A stretch of DNA of 32,437 nucleotides from an uncultured Mycoplasmatota bacterium (GTDB lineage: Bacteria > Bacillota_I > Bacilli_A > RF39 > UBA660), in assembly GCA_946613765.1 (NCBI GenBank), contig CAMOFW010000002.1, forward strand, positions 1 through 32,437, in the 5' to 3' direction. The notes below the pieces were generated by a model. The model did not search any database. It was not told the DNA's origin and saw only the letters and a list, made by a program, of their open reading frames with translations. A program made the position numbers and the translations under genes. Shown piece after piece: positions 23,748 to 31,283 of this stretch (its first letter is position 1; every line of letters begins with the position of its first letter).

Positions 23748-23925
23748 AATATATATTTATGTAATATCTGTAATGCTATCAGCATATACTTTAACAGGTG
23801 TAAATTTTGATAGTATTATCAAAAAAAATAAAAAAATTGAAGCAAGATTATTAGTAATCCTACTTAGTTTTATTATGGGTTACTTAATAACTAATTTTAT
23901 CGTTGATTTTACTTCAAGTTTTTAA
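23737..23925 (+). CDS. DUF1146 (YwzB-like) small membrane protein
   Basis: The 62-residue protein has two membrane spans: IYIYVISVMLSAYTL, then after a basic loop (IIKKNKKIEARLLVI) LLSFIMGYLITNFI. This two-helix layout with a GYL motif in the second helix matches DUF1146 proteins such as B. subtilis YwzB, which sits just upstream of murAA-spoIID. Here it is likewise directly before spoIID (8-base gap). The start at Met 23737 has GGTGA 7 bases upstream; in-frame ATGs at 23719 and 23725 lie deeper in rpiB. Function unknown. Confidence 0.8.
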   Translation: MQFKIYIYVISVMLSAYTLTGVNFDSIIKKNKKIEARLLVILLSFIMGYLITNFIVDFTSSF

Positions 23926-23933
23926 GGAGATAT

Positions 23934-24797
23934 ATGAATAATAAACTATTAATATTAATAATAATTATCCTTATAATTATTACTATATGCATTAAACCCA
24001 AAGAAGTATTAATAGAAAATAAAGATATTGAAGTATTATTAGATAATAATAAATTATCATTACAGGATTATTTAATTGGAGTAGTTGGTTGTGAAATGCC
24101 AGCTTCTTTTCATTATGAGGCATTAAAAGCCCAAGCAGTTGCATCTCGAACATTTGCCTATAACTATCTAAAAGATAACATAATTAATATAAATTCATCA
24201 GCACAATGTTATAGTAATAACAATGCTTTAAAAGATAAATGGCAAGATAATTATGATAAATATTACTCTATTATAAAAAAAGCTGTTGAAGAAACAAATA
24301 ATAAAGTTATTACTTATCAAGGTAACATTATTAAATCTTATTATTTTGCTATTAGTAATGGTAAAACATCAACAGCACTAAGCGTTTTTAATGAAGACCT
24401 CCCCTACCTTACTAATGTTGATTCTACTTTTGATGAAGGAGTTAATAAATATGAAGTAACTACTACATTTACCTATGATAACTTCTGTAATCTTTTAAAT
24501 ATAAATCCATGTAATATAACGATATCTAACATAAAAAGAGATGAATCAAATCGTATTACTTCCCTATTTATTAATGATAAAGAATATGATGGTATTACTT
24601 TAAGAAAACAACTAGGTTTAAGATCTACAGACTTTGATATTAAGTTGTTAGATAATATAAAAATAACTACCAAAGGATATGGACATGGCGTTGGAATGAG
24701 TCAATATGGAGCTAATTATTTAGCTAATAATAACTATTCTTATGAAGAAATAATAAAATATTATTATAAAGATGTAGAAATAACAAGTATAAATTAA
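23934..24797 (+). CDS. spoIID: Stage II sporulation protein D (lytic transglycosylase)
   Basis: SpoIID cleaves glycan strands and, with SpoIIM and SpoIIP, drives septal wall thinning and engulfment. The 287-residue protein has an N-terminal membrane helix (4-20), then the SpoIID domain. VVGCEMPASFHYEALKAQ holds the catalytic Glu54, followed by AVASRTFAYNYL, YYFAISNGKTS and the C-terminal TKGYGHGVGMSQYGANYLA. It is shorter than the 343-residue B. subtilis protein. The start has AAGGAGAT 6 bases upstream. It is followed by a spoIIQ-like gene, the partner seen on the same B. subtilis locus, so the two probably form a sporulation unit with the DUF1146 gene. Confidence 0.94.
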   Translation: MNNKLLILIIIILIIITICIKPKEVLIENKDIEVLLDNNKLSLQDYLIGVVGCEMPASFHYEALKAQAVASRTFAYNYLKDNIININSSAQCYSNNNALKDKWQDNYDKYYSIIKKAVEETNNKVITYQGNIIKSYYFAISNGKTSTALSVFNEDLPYLTNVDSTFDEGVNKYEVTTTFTYDNFCNLLNINPCNITISNIKRDESNRITSLFINDKEYDGITLRKQLGLRSTDFDIKLLDNIKITTKGYGHGVGMSQYGANYLANNNYSYEEIIKYYYKDVEITSIN

Positions 24798-24803
24798 TAA
24801 TAA

Positions 24804-24834
24804 TTGTTCACACTTTTAATAGGAAGGTGAACAA
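24804..24834 (+). promoter_or_regulatory. Inverted repeat spanning the ribosome site of the spoIIQ-like gene
   Basis: Arms TTGTTCAC (24804-24811) and GTGAACAA (24827-24834) are perfect 8-bp complements with a 15-base loop. The right arm and loop contain the Shine-Dalgarno AGGAAGGTG and end at the ATG. It could hide the ribosome site or act as a DNA operator. Confidence 0.5.
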
Positions 24835-25473
24835 ATGAAGAAAAAACTAAGATTAAGAGGATATGTGGTTTATACTTTAATAGCGTTATTACTTGGTGTT
24901 ATAGCCTACTCAGGATATGAAATATATAAAATAGTCCAAGAAGATTCTACAGATATGGTAACTGATAATTATGTTAATAAAGAAATTAAAGAACGTATTA
25001 TTCCAACTATTACTGTCAATGAAGAAGTAACTAAACCATATGATGATGAATCCGTTACTATTACTATCCCCTACTATAACGAAAATGATGAAGACAAAAA
25101 ACAACAAGATGCCCTAATCTACTATGAAAATATCTATATGCAAAATACAGGCATAATGTATACTTCATCTAATAAATTTAATGTATTAGCTACTCTAGAT
25201 GGTACAGTTAAAAACATTAAAGATGATGAAATAATGGGTAAAATAATTGAAATAGAACATAATCCTAATGTTATAACTATATATCAAAGTGTAGATAGTA
25301 TTAATGTAAGTGTAGGACAAAAAGTAAGTCAAGGTCAAATAATTGCTCAAGCATCTAACAATCCTATCGTTGATAATAATACCTATGCCCTACACTTTGA
25401 GGTATATAAAAACGGACAATTAATTAATCCTGAATCATTTCTAAAAATGACTAAACAAGAAATAAACGAATAA
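24835..25473 (+). CDS. SpoIIQ-like protein with degenerate M23 domain
   Basis: SpoIIQ is a forespore membrane protein whose inactive LytM/M23 domain binds SpoIIIAH across the intermembrane space. The 212-residue protein has one membrane helix (about 11-30), a charged stalk, and an M23-like domain (about 118-205). That domain shows the fold signature VGQKVSQGQIIAQAS and LHFEVYKNGQLINPESFL. The zinc and catalytic residues are largely lost: NTGIM replaces HxGxD, YQSVD replaces YAHLS, and ALHFE keeps only the second His of HxH. It is therefore a scaffold, not a peptidase. Position directly after spoIID matches B. subtilis. A different inactive M23 protein is possible, but context favours SpoIIQ. 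Confidence 0.82.
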   Translation: MKKKLRLRGYVVYTLIALLLGVIAYSGYEIYKIVQEDSTDMVTDNYVNKEIKERIIPTITVNEEVTKPYDDESVTITIPYYNENDEDKKQQDALIYYENIYMQNTGIMYTSSNKFNVLATLDGTVKNIKDDEIMGKIIEIEHNPNVITIYQSVDSINVSVGQKVSQGQIIAQASNNPIVDNNTYALHFEVYKNGQLINPESFLKMTKQEINE

Positions 25474-25492
25474 ATCCCCTACTTTATTAAAT

Positions 25493-25520
25493 AGATACTT
25501 AATTTTAAGTATCTTTTTTT
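25493..25520 (+). terminator. Terminator of spoIID-spoIIQ
   Basis: Perfect 10-bp complementary arms AGATACTTAA (25493-25502) and TTAAGTATCT (25505-25514) end in seven T residues. The innermost pairs must open to form the loop. Confidence 0.8.
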
Positions 25521-25530
25521 AATGTTTATA

Positions 25531-25539
25531 TGTTATAAT
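25531..25539 (+). promoter_or_regulatory. Extended -10 promoter of rplI-dnaB
   Basis: TGTTATAAT is an extended -10 (TATAAT 25534-25539) 28 bases before rplI. No clear -35 is seen. Confidence 0.5.
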
Positions 25540-25566
25540 TAAATATACAGATTGGATGTGATTTTG

Positions 25567-26007
25567 ATGAAAGTTATATTACTACAAGATGTTAAAAAAC
25601 AAGGTAAAAAAGATGATATTATAGACGTATCTGATGGATATGCTAAAAACTTCTTAATAAAGAATAAATTAGCAGTACCAGCAAGTACTAAAGCAAAAGA
25701 AGTTCTTCAAGATCAAAAAGATAAAAGAGCTCAAGACGAACAAATATTCGTTGATGAGTGTAATAAATTAAAAAACAAATTAATTAAAGAAAAATTAGAG
25801 TTTACTGTTAAAACTGGAGCAGGGGATAAAGTATTCGGTCAAGTATCAGTAAAACAAATCCATTCTAAACTTCAAGAGTTAGGCTATAAGATAGATAAGA
25901 AGTGTATTCATATAACAACACCAATTACGTCTTTAGGTCAAACTGAAGTTGAAATTGAATTACATAAGAAGGTTAAATTTAATATTATTGTAACATTAAA
26001 AAAGTAG
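25567..26007 (+). CDS. rplI: 50S ribosomal protein L9
   Basis: L9 is an elongated large-subunit protein that helps maintain the reading frame. The 147-residue protein has the N-terminal domain MKVILLQDVKKQGKKDDIIDVSDGYAKNFLIKNKLAVPA, the long connecting helix and the C-terminal domain with GKVFGQVS-like KVFGQVSVKQI. The ATG at 25567 gives the family start; an earlier in-frame codon at 25552 adds five residues that do not fit. GGATGTGAT serves as ribosome site. The rplI-dnaB order with 12 bases between them is shared with many Bacillota. Confidence 0.97.
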   Translation: MKVILLQDVKKQGKKDDIIDVSDGYAKNFLIKNKLAVPASTKAKEVLQDQKDKRAQDEQIFVDECNKLKNKLIKEKLEFTVKTGAGDKVFGQVSVKQIHSKLQELGYKIDKKCIHITTPITSLGQTEVEIELHKKVKFNIIVTLKK

Positions 26008-26019
26008 GGAGGTTTTAGT

Positions 26020-27366
26020 ATGCCAGTTAGAAAAATGCCACAAAACTTAGAAGCAGAAATGGCGGTATTAGGTGTTGCTTTTATAGATAAAAATGCTACA
26101 TCAAAGATTTGTGAAGAATTAACTAGTGATATGTTCTATTCTGATCAAAATAAAAAAATCTTTGAAGCCATTAAATCTATGTATGAAAGTAAAACTCCAA
26201 TAGATATTACTACTATAACTGAAGAATTAGATAAAAAGAAAAATTTATCTGCAATAGGTGGAATAGAGTATTTATCAGAAGTTATTGATAGTGTTGCTAC
26301 AACATCTAATTTAGATTACTATATTAAAATAGTAAAAGATAAAGCTATTGCAAGATACCTAATCGATACTGCTAATGAAATTGTAACTGATGCATACGAT
26401 TATGGTGATGATATAACAAGATTATTAGATAAATCAGAAATGAATATCTTAAATGTTGTTAAATCAAGAAGAACTTCAGAATTTTCTACAATAAATGATG
26501 TATTAAAAAGAGCTAGAGAACAATTAGATTTCTTAGCTAAAAATAAATCTGCATTATCTGGACTTTCAACTGGATTTAAAGTTCTAGATAGAGCAACAAC
26601 AGGTTTCCATGGTGGTGAAGTTATAATCATTGCTGCTCGTCCAGGTATGGGTAAAACAGCATTTGCTCTAAACATAGCTGTAGGTGCTGCTAAATCTACA
26701 ACTAAAGCAGTTGCAATATTCAACTTAGAAATGCCAGCAGAACAATTAGTTAACCGTATGATTAGTGCAAAAGGTGCCATTGAAGGTAGAAAACTTCAAA
26801 CAGGTCAATTAATGCCTAATGATTGGAATAGATATAACGAAGCAGTAGCAGAACTTGCTTCAACAAACATTTACATCGAAGACAATGCTTCAATTACTGC
26901 ATCTGATATTAGAGCTAAATGTAGAAGATTAGCACAAAGTCCTGAAGGTTTAGGACTAGTAGTAATCGACTACTTACAGTTAGTTACACTTGGTGGAAAA
27001 CGTCCAGATTCACGTCAACAAGAAGTTCAAGAAATTTCAAGAGCATTAAAATTAATGGCTTTAGAACTTAACGTTCCAGTTATAGCTTTAGCCCAATTAA
27101 ACCGTGCTTCTGAAAAATCTAAAACAGAACCAATGTTATCAGATTTAAGAGAATCAGGTTCAATAGAACAAGATGCCGATATCGTTATGTTTATTAATAG
27201 AGAAGATTATTATAAAGCTAAAGAAGAATTAGGTAAGAATATCAATTCAATAACTGATATAATAATTGCAAAACACAGAAAAGGTGGAGTAGGTAAGTTC
27301 CAATTAATGTTCCAACCAACAATAATGAACTTTACTGAAATAGCCGAAGTAAAGGAAAGTGAATAA
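26020..27366 (+). CDS. dnaB: Replicative DNA helicase DnaB
   Basis: DnaB (named DnaC in B. subtilis) is the hexameric helicase that unwinds DNA at the fork, 5' to 3' on the lagging strand. The 448-residue protein has the N-terminal collar domain starting PQNLEAEMAVLGVAF, then the RecA-like motor. Walker A is ARPGMGKTAFALN, followed by FNLEMPAEQLVNRMIS, Walker B VVIDYLQLV, and RESGSIEQDADIVMFINR in the arginine-finger region. GGGAGG lies before the ATG. It ends 4 bases before the M23 gene. Confidence 0.97.
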   Translation: MPVRKMPQNLEAEMAVLGVAFIDKNATSKICEELTSDMFYSDQNKKIFEAIKSMYESKTPIDITTITEELDKKKNLSAIGGIEYLSEVIDSVATTSNLDYYIKIVKDKAIARYLIDTANEIVTDAYDYGDDITRLLDKSEMNILNVVKSRRTSEFSTINDVLKRAREQLDFLAKNKSALSGLSTGFKVLDRATTGFHGGEVIIIAARPGMGKTAFALNIAVGAAKSTTKAVAIFNLEMPAEQLVNRMISAKGAIEGRKLQTGQLMPNDWNRYNEAVAELASTNIYIEDNASITASDIRAKCRRLAQSPEGLGLVVIDYLQLVTLGGKRPDSRQQEVQEISRALKLMALELNVPVIALAQLNRASEKSKTEPMLSDLRESGSIEQDADIVMFINREDYYKAKEELGKNINSITDIIIAKHRKGGVGKFQLMFQPTIMNFTEIAEVKESE

Positions 27367-27370
27367 CAAT

Positions 27371-28882
27371 ATGTCTAAGAAAAATAGAATGAAAGCTATT
27401 ATTATCACTTTAATATTAGCCGTATTTGTTTTTCTAGCGGGGTTTACAAATGAAGATAATAAAATGCTTACTGTTAAATACCAAGTTTATTTAGATGGTA
27501 ATGCAATAGGTATTATAAGTGATACAAAAGAATTATATGCTTTAATCAATAAAGAACAATCACAAATTAAAGATGAATACAATGTAGATCAAGTATATCC
27601 ACCAAAAGGTTTTGAAATTGAATCATACTTAACTTATAATGATTCATTATCATCAGTAGGGGATATCTATAATCAAATTAAAAATTCTAAATCATTTACT
27701 GTTAAAGGGTATACAGCAACTATTTCAAATCAAGCAACTGAAAACGAAGATGCTAAAGTAAAATTTAAAGTTAATGTTTTAGATAAAAAAATATTTGAAG
27801 ATGCAATCAATAACGTAATTAAATCATTTGTTAATGGTGATAGATATCAAGCTTATATTAATAATGAACAAGTAGAAATCAAAGATACTGGATCCTTAAT
27901 TGAAAATATCTATTTTAAAGAAAATATTACAATTAAAGAAAACTATTTAAGTATTGATGATAAGATATTTACAAATAGTGATGAATTAACTAAATTCTTA
28001 TTATTTGGTGATATTAATGCTACTAAAAATTATGTTATAAAAAGAGGAGATACTATTAAATCAATCTCTGATGATAACAAACTTAATACATCAGAATTCT
28101 TAATAGCAAATCCACAATATAAAAAAGATACAAATATCTTAGCTGTAGGGGATATTGTTAACGTTGCCTTAGCTAATCCACAATTAACACTAGTATCTGA
28201 AGAATACGTTATCGAAGATACTGAAGTTAAGTATGATATAGATGTTAAATACGATACTAAAAAACCAACAAGTTATAAAGTTGTTGAAACTAAAGGTCAA
28301 AATGGTATTCAAAGAGTTGCTAAACATATATCTTATATAAATGGTGCAATTCAAGAAGAATCATCAATTGATAAAGAACATACCTATATGTTAAAAGAAG
28401 TTGTTAATGAAGTTATTGTAAGAGGTAGCATGAATTACCAAGAAAATATTACTGGATACTATGTTGACAATGGACAAAGTTGGGCATGGCCTACAAACTC
28501 ACCATACGTTATTTCATCTGGTTATGGATGGCGTTGGGGTGCATTCCATGCAGGTCAAGATATCACAGGTACAGGTTATGGTTCACCAATCTACTCAATT
28601 GGTAATGGTGAAGTAATTCAATCTGGATGGGGTGGTATGGGTGGTAGTGATGCCGGTCTAAACATCGTAATTGATCACAAGAACGGATATTACTCTCTAT
28701 ATGCTCACCTTAGTGATACATATGTTCAAGTTGGCGATAAAGTAAGTAGAAAACAAAAAATCGGAGCAATGGGTAAGAGTGGTGTAGCAACAGGTACACA
28801 CTTACATTTAACTATTTCAATCGGAGCTCCTCCATATCAACCTGGATATAGATTTATTAACCCACTAGATTTATGGAAATAA
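27371..28882 (+). CDS. Membrane-anchored LysM-G5-M23 metallopeptidase
   Basis: Cell-wall peptidase of the LytM/M23 family, probably a DD- or glycyl-endopeptidase acting outside the membrane. With the ATG at 27371 it has 503 residues: an N-terminal membrane helix (8-24), a 200-residue uncharacterised region, a LysM domain (about 220-265, YVIKRGDTIKSISDDNKL), a G5 domain (about 272-354, ending EVIVRGS) and an intact M23 domain (382-496). All catalytic and zinc residues are present: HAGQD (His393, Asp397), YAHLS (His446) and THLHL (His477, His479). An in-frame GTG at 27359 overlaps dnaB and is the alternative start; the best AAAGG lies closer to it. A terminator follows. The active site contrasts with the inactive SpoIIQ-like protein 2 kb upstream. 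Confidence 0.92.
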   Translation: MSKKNRMKAIIITLILAVFVFLAGFTNEDNKMLTVKYQVYLDGNAIGIISDTKELYALINKEQSQIKDEYNVDQVYPPKGFEIESYLTYNDSLSSVGDIYNQIKNSKSFTVKGYTATISNQATENEDAKVKFKVNVLDKKIFEDAINNVIKSFVNGDRYQAYINNEQVEIKDTGSLIENIYFKENITIKENYLSIDDKIFTNSDELTKFLLFGDINATKNYVIKRGDTIKSISDDNKLNTSEFLIANPQYKKDTNILAVGDIVNVALANPQLTLVSEEYVIEDTEVKYDIDVKYDTKKPTSYKVVETKGQNGIQRVAKHISYINGAIQEESSIDKEHTYMLKEVVNEVIVRGSMNYQENITGYYVDNGQSWAWPTNSPYVISSGYGWRWGAFHAGQDITGTGYGSPIYSIGNGEVIQSGWGGMGGSDAGLNIVIDHKNGYYSLYAHLSDTYVQVGDKVSRKQKIGAMGKSGVATGTHLHLTISIGAPPYQPGYRFINPLDLWK

Positions 28883-28906
28883 AAGTAGTCTAATAACTAC
28901 TTTTTT
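28881..28906 (+). terminator. Terminator of rplI-dnaB-M23
   Basis: Perfect 9-bp arms AAAAGTAGT (28881-28889) and ACTACTTTT (28896-28904), a 6-base loop and a T-run. Confidence 0.85.
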
Positions 28907-28949
28907 ATTTTATATATTTATAATATAATTATTACTAAGGAGTGTTTAT

Positions 28950-29852
28950 ATGTCAAAAGTGTTAGAAGTAAAAAATTTAAACAAATATTTTGGTAAAAAA
29001 CAAGTATTACACGATGTAAGCTTTGATTTAGAAGAGGGTGAAATACTTGGATTTATCGGACCTAATGGTGCTGGTAAAACAACAACTATTAAATTAATAC
29101 TTGGACTACAGTCAATCAGTAAGGGTGAAGTATTTATTAATGGTTATAATGTAAAAAAAGATTTTTCAAAAGCTATAGCTTCAGTAGGAGCAATAGTAGA
29201 ATCACCTGACCTTTATATGTATTTAACAGGTAGACAAAACTTAAAATTAATGTCTAGTTATTATAAAGGTATAACTAAAGAAGATATTGATAGGGTAATT
29301 AAACTAGTTGGATTAGAACATAGAATAGATGATAAAGTATCCAAATACTCATTAGGTATGAGACAAAGACTAGGTATAGCAGCATCATTGCTACATAAGC
29401 CTAAATTATTAATTCTAGATGAACCAACTAATGGTTTGGATCCTGAAGGAATTAAAGAAATGAGAGAATTACTTAAGAATCTAGCTAAAAAGAAGATAGC
29501 TATTCTAATTTCTTCTCATAACTTATCTGAATTAGAAAGTTTTATTACAACTGCATGTGTTATTCAAAATGGTAAAGTAATATCAACTTCAAGTGTTAAA
29601 AAACTAAAACAAAAGAGTACAACAACATTTAAAATTGATTTAAATACTACGAAAGGTATAGATAAAGTCCTAAATGATAACTACGAAATAATAGATGAAG
29701 ATTCAATTGAACTATATGTAGAAAAAGAAGAAATAACTAAATATATTAAGAAATTAATAGATAATAAATATGATATTTATCAAGTAGTTAAAGAAGAATT
29801 ATCACTTGAAGAAGCATTTATTCAAATGACAGGAGGTAATAAAATTGATTAA
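28950..29852 (+). CDS. ABC transporter ATP-binding protein (BcrA/lantibiotic-export type)
   Basis: The 300-residue ATPase drives an ABC-2 type exporter. Walker A is GPNGAGKTT, the signature is KYSLGMRQRLGIA (SLGMRQR instead of LSGGQ, usual for the BcrA/NatA type), Walker B is LLILDEPTNGLDPEG, and the switch histidine is in SSHNLSE. The extra C-terminal 80 residues end in the SLEEAFIQMTGG motif typical of this subfamily. AAGGAG precedes the ATG. It overlaps the permease by 8 bases. The substrate is unknown; bacitracin-type peptide resistance and lantibiotic export are family precedents, not shown here. A TATAAT at 28924-28929 may be its -10. Confidence 0.92.
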   Translation: MSKVLEVKNLNKYFGKKQVLHDVSFDLEEGEILGFIGPNGAGKTTTIKLILGLQSISKGEVFINGYNVKKDFSKAIASVGAIVESPDLYMYLTGRQNLKLMSSYYKGITKEDIDRVIKLVGLEHRIDDKVSKYSLGMRQRLGIAASLLHKPKLLILDEPTNGLDPEGIKEMRELLKNLAKKKIAILISSHNLSELESFITTACVIQNGKVISTSSVKKLKQKSTTTFKIDLNTTKGIDKVLNDNYEIIDEDSIELYVEKEEITKYIKKLIDNKYDIYQVVKEELSLEEAFIQMTGGNKID

Positions 29853-31254
29853 GGCAACTAAAAATGAACTATATAAAATATTTCATAAGAAATTTATTTA
29901 TTTAGTATTAATTATAACAGTAGTATTTACAATATTATTCGGTGTTTTAGATGTTTTAAGTAATGAAGATGATTCATATGATAATAATATTAATATGTCT
30001 AAACATTCAATGGAAATACTAGAAACTAATGGATTAGCAACATCATCAGATTATGCTTACCAAAAGTCTTTAGTAGAAATGTATACATTATTAAAAGATA
30101 GAAATATAGACCCCAAATCTCCAGAGGCTTACTATATACAAAATACTTTATTTAGCTATATTAATCAATATAATTTGTTATTAGTAGAAAATGATATAAA
30201 AGAATTAATTGATAATGCTAAAATTGAAATGGATAAGTCAATTAAAAGACTAGATAATTTTGATTGGAAAGAATTAGTTCAAGAAAGAATTAATGAAGAA
30301 CAAAATCAAAAATGTACAGATCAAAATTGTGAAGAAATAAAAAAAGAAACAATTAGAGTATTAGAGTATAGAATAAATCATGATATACCATTTACCAATA
30401 CAAATGCTTCAAGTTATATAGAAGAATATATATCATTATATTCACAATATATCAATGTAAAAGATTCTAATGATGAATTATTAAATTATAATGATTTATA
30501 TGAAAAGAAACAATTAGAAAGACAAATTAGTGAAATGCAATATATGCTTGATCATGAAATATATACTAGTAGTTTTACTGATGCTAACACAGGTAATAAA
30601 ATGATTGATGAGTTTTCTTATCCTAATGTAATGATAGCAATTGTTGTAATAGTATTAAGTGCAACAGTTGTATCAGAAGAATTTAGTAAAGGAACTATTA
30701 AACAATTACTCGTTAAACCATTCTCAAGAAATAAAATAATTATTTCTAAGATGTTAGCAGTACTAATTACGTCTATAGCATTTACTTTTGCATTTAATAT
30801 AATATCAACAGTAATTCAAGGAATATTTGAAGGAGACTTAATTACAATATTTGGTAATGATATAGTATATAACTTTAATACTAAGAAATGTATTGAAATT
30901 AGTTATATTATGGAATCATTAATAGCATTTATTTATGCACTACCTATGATAATTTTATTAGGAATCTTTGTATTTGCACTTTCAACAATTACTACAAATG
31001 CACCATTTGCGCTTGGTATGGGATTTGGAGCATATCTTTCAGAAAGTGTATTCCAATTATTAATACGTAGAGCAAGTCTAATATCTTATGCTCCAACATT
31101 AAATTATAATTTATCACCATACATGTTTGGTGGTATAAATAGCATAAAAGAATTATACTTATCAAAAGCTATAGCTGTTGATTTAGTATCATTTGTAGTT
31201 CTATTTATATTAATAATAATTGTATTTAACAAAAAAGATATTAAAAATCAATAA
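29845..31254 (+). CDS. ABC-2 type transporter permease
   Basis: Membrane partner of the preceding ATPase. It starts at TTG (29845) with AGGAGG 8 bases upstream, inside the ATPase stop region, which indicates coupled translation. The 469 residues give one N-terminal span (about 16-34), a large extracytoplasmic domain (about 35-260) and then five or six spans (VMIAIVVIVLSATVV, LAVLITSIAFTFAF, LIAFIYALPMIILLGIFVFAL, IAVDLVSFVVLFILIIIVF). The loop after the first span is far larger than in simple BcrB proteins and holds two cysteines in KCTDQNCEE. The segment VVSEEFSKGTIKQLLVKPFSR is the ABC-2 coupling region. Substrate unknown. Confidence 0.88.
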   Translation: MIKATKNELYKIFHKKFIYLVLIITVVFTILFGVLDVLSNEDDSYDNNINMSKHSMEILETNGLATSSDYAYQKSLVEMYTLLKDRNIDPKSPEAYYIQNTLFSYINQYNLLLVENDIKELIDNAKIEMDKSIKRLDNFDWKELVQERINEEQNQKCTDQNCEEIKKETIRVLEYRINHDIPFTNTNASSYIEEYISLYSQYINVKDSNDELLNYNDLYEKKQLERQISEMQYMLDHEIYTSSFTDANTGNKMIDEFSYPNVMIAIVVIVLSATVVSEEFSKGTIKQLLVKPFSRNKIIISKMLAVLITSIAFTFAFNIISTVIQGIFEGDLITIFGNDIVYNFNTKKCIEISYIMESLIAFIYALPMIILLGIFVFALSTITTNAPFALGMGFGAYLSESVFQLLIRRASLISYAPTLNYNLSPYMFGGINSIKELYLSKAIAVDLVSFVVLFILIIIVFNKKDIKNQ

Positions 31255-31255
31255 T

Positions 31256-31283
31256 AAAAAGATAGCATTAGCTATCTTTTTTT
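31256..31283. terminator. Bidirectional terminator between convergent genes
   Basis: GATAGC (31261-31266) and GCTATC (31271-31276) with flanking A and T runs form a stem with a 4-base ATTA loop. It lies in the 27-base gap between the permease and the MBOAT gene and can serve both strands. Confidence 0.85.
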
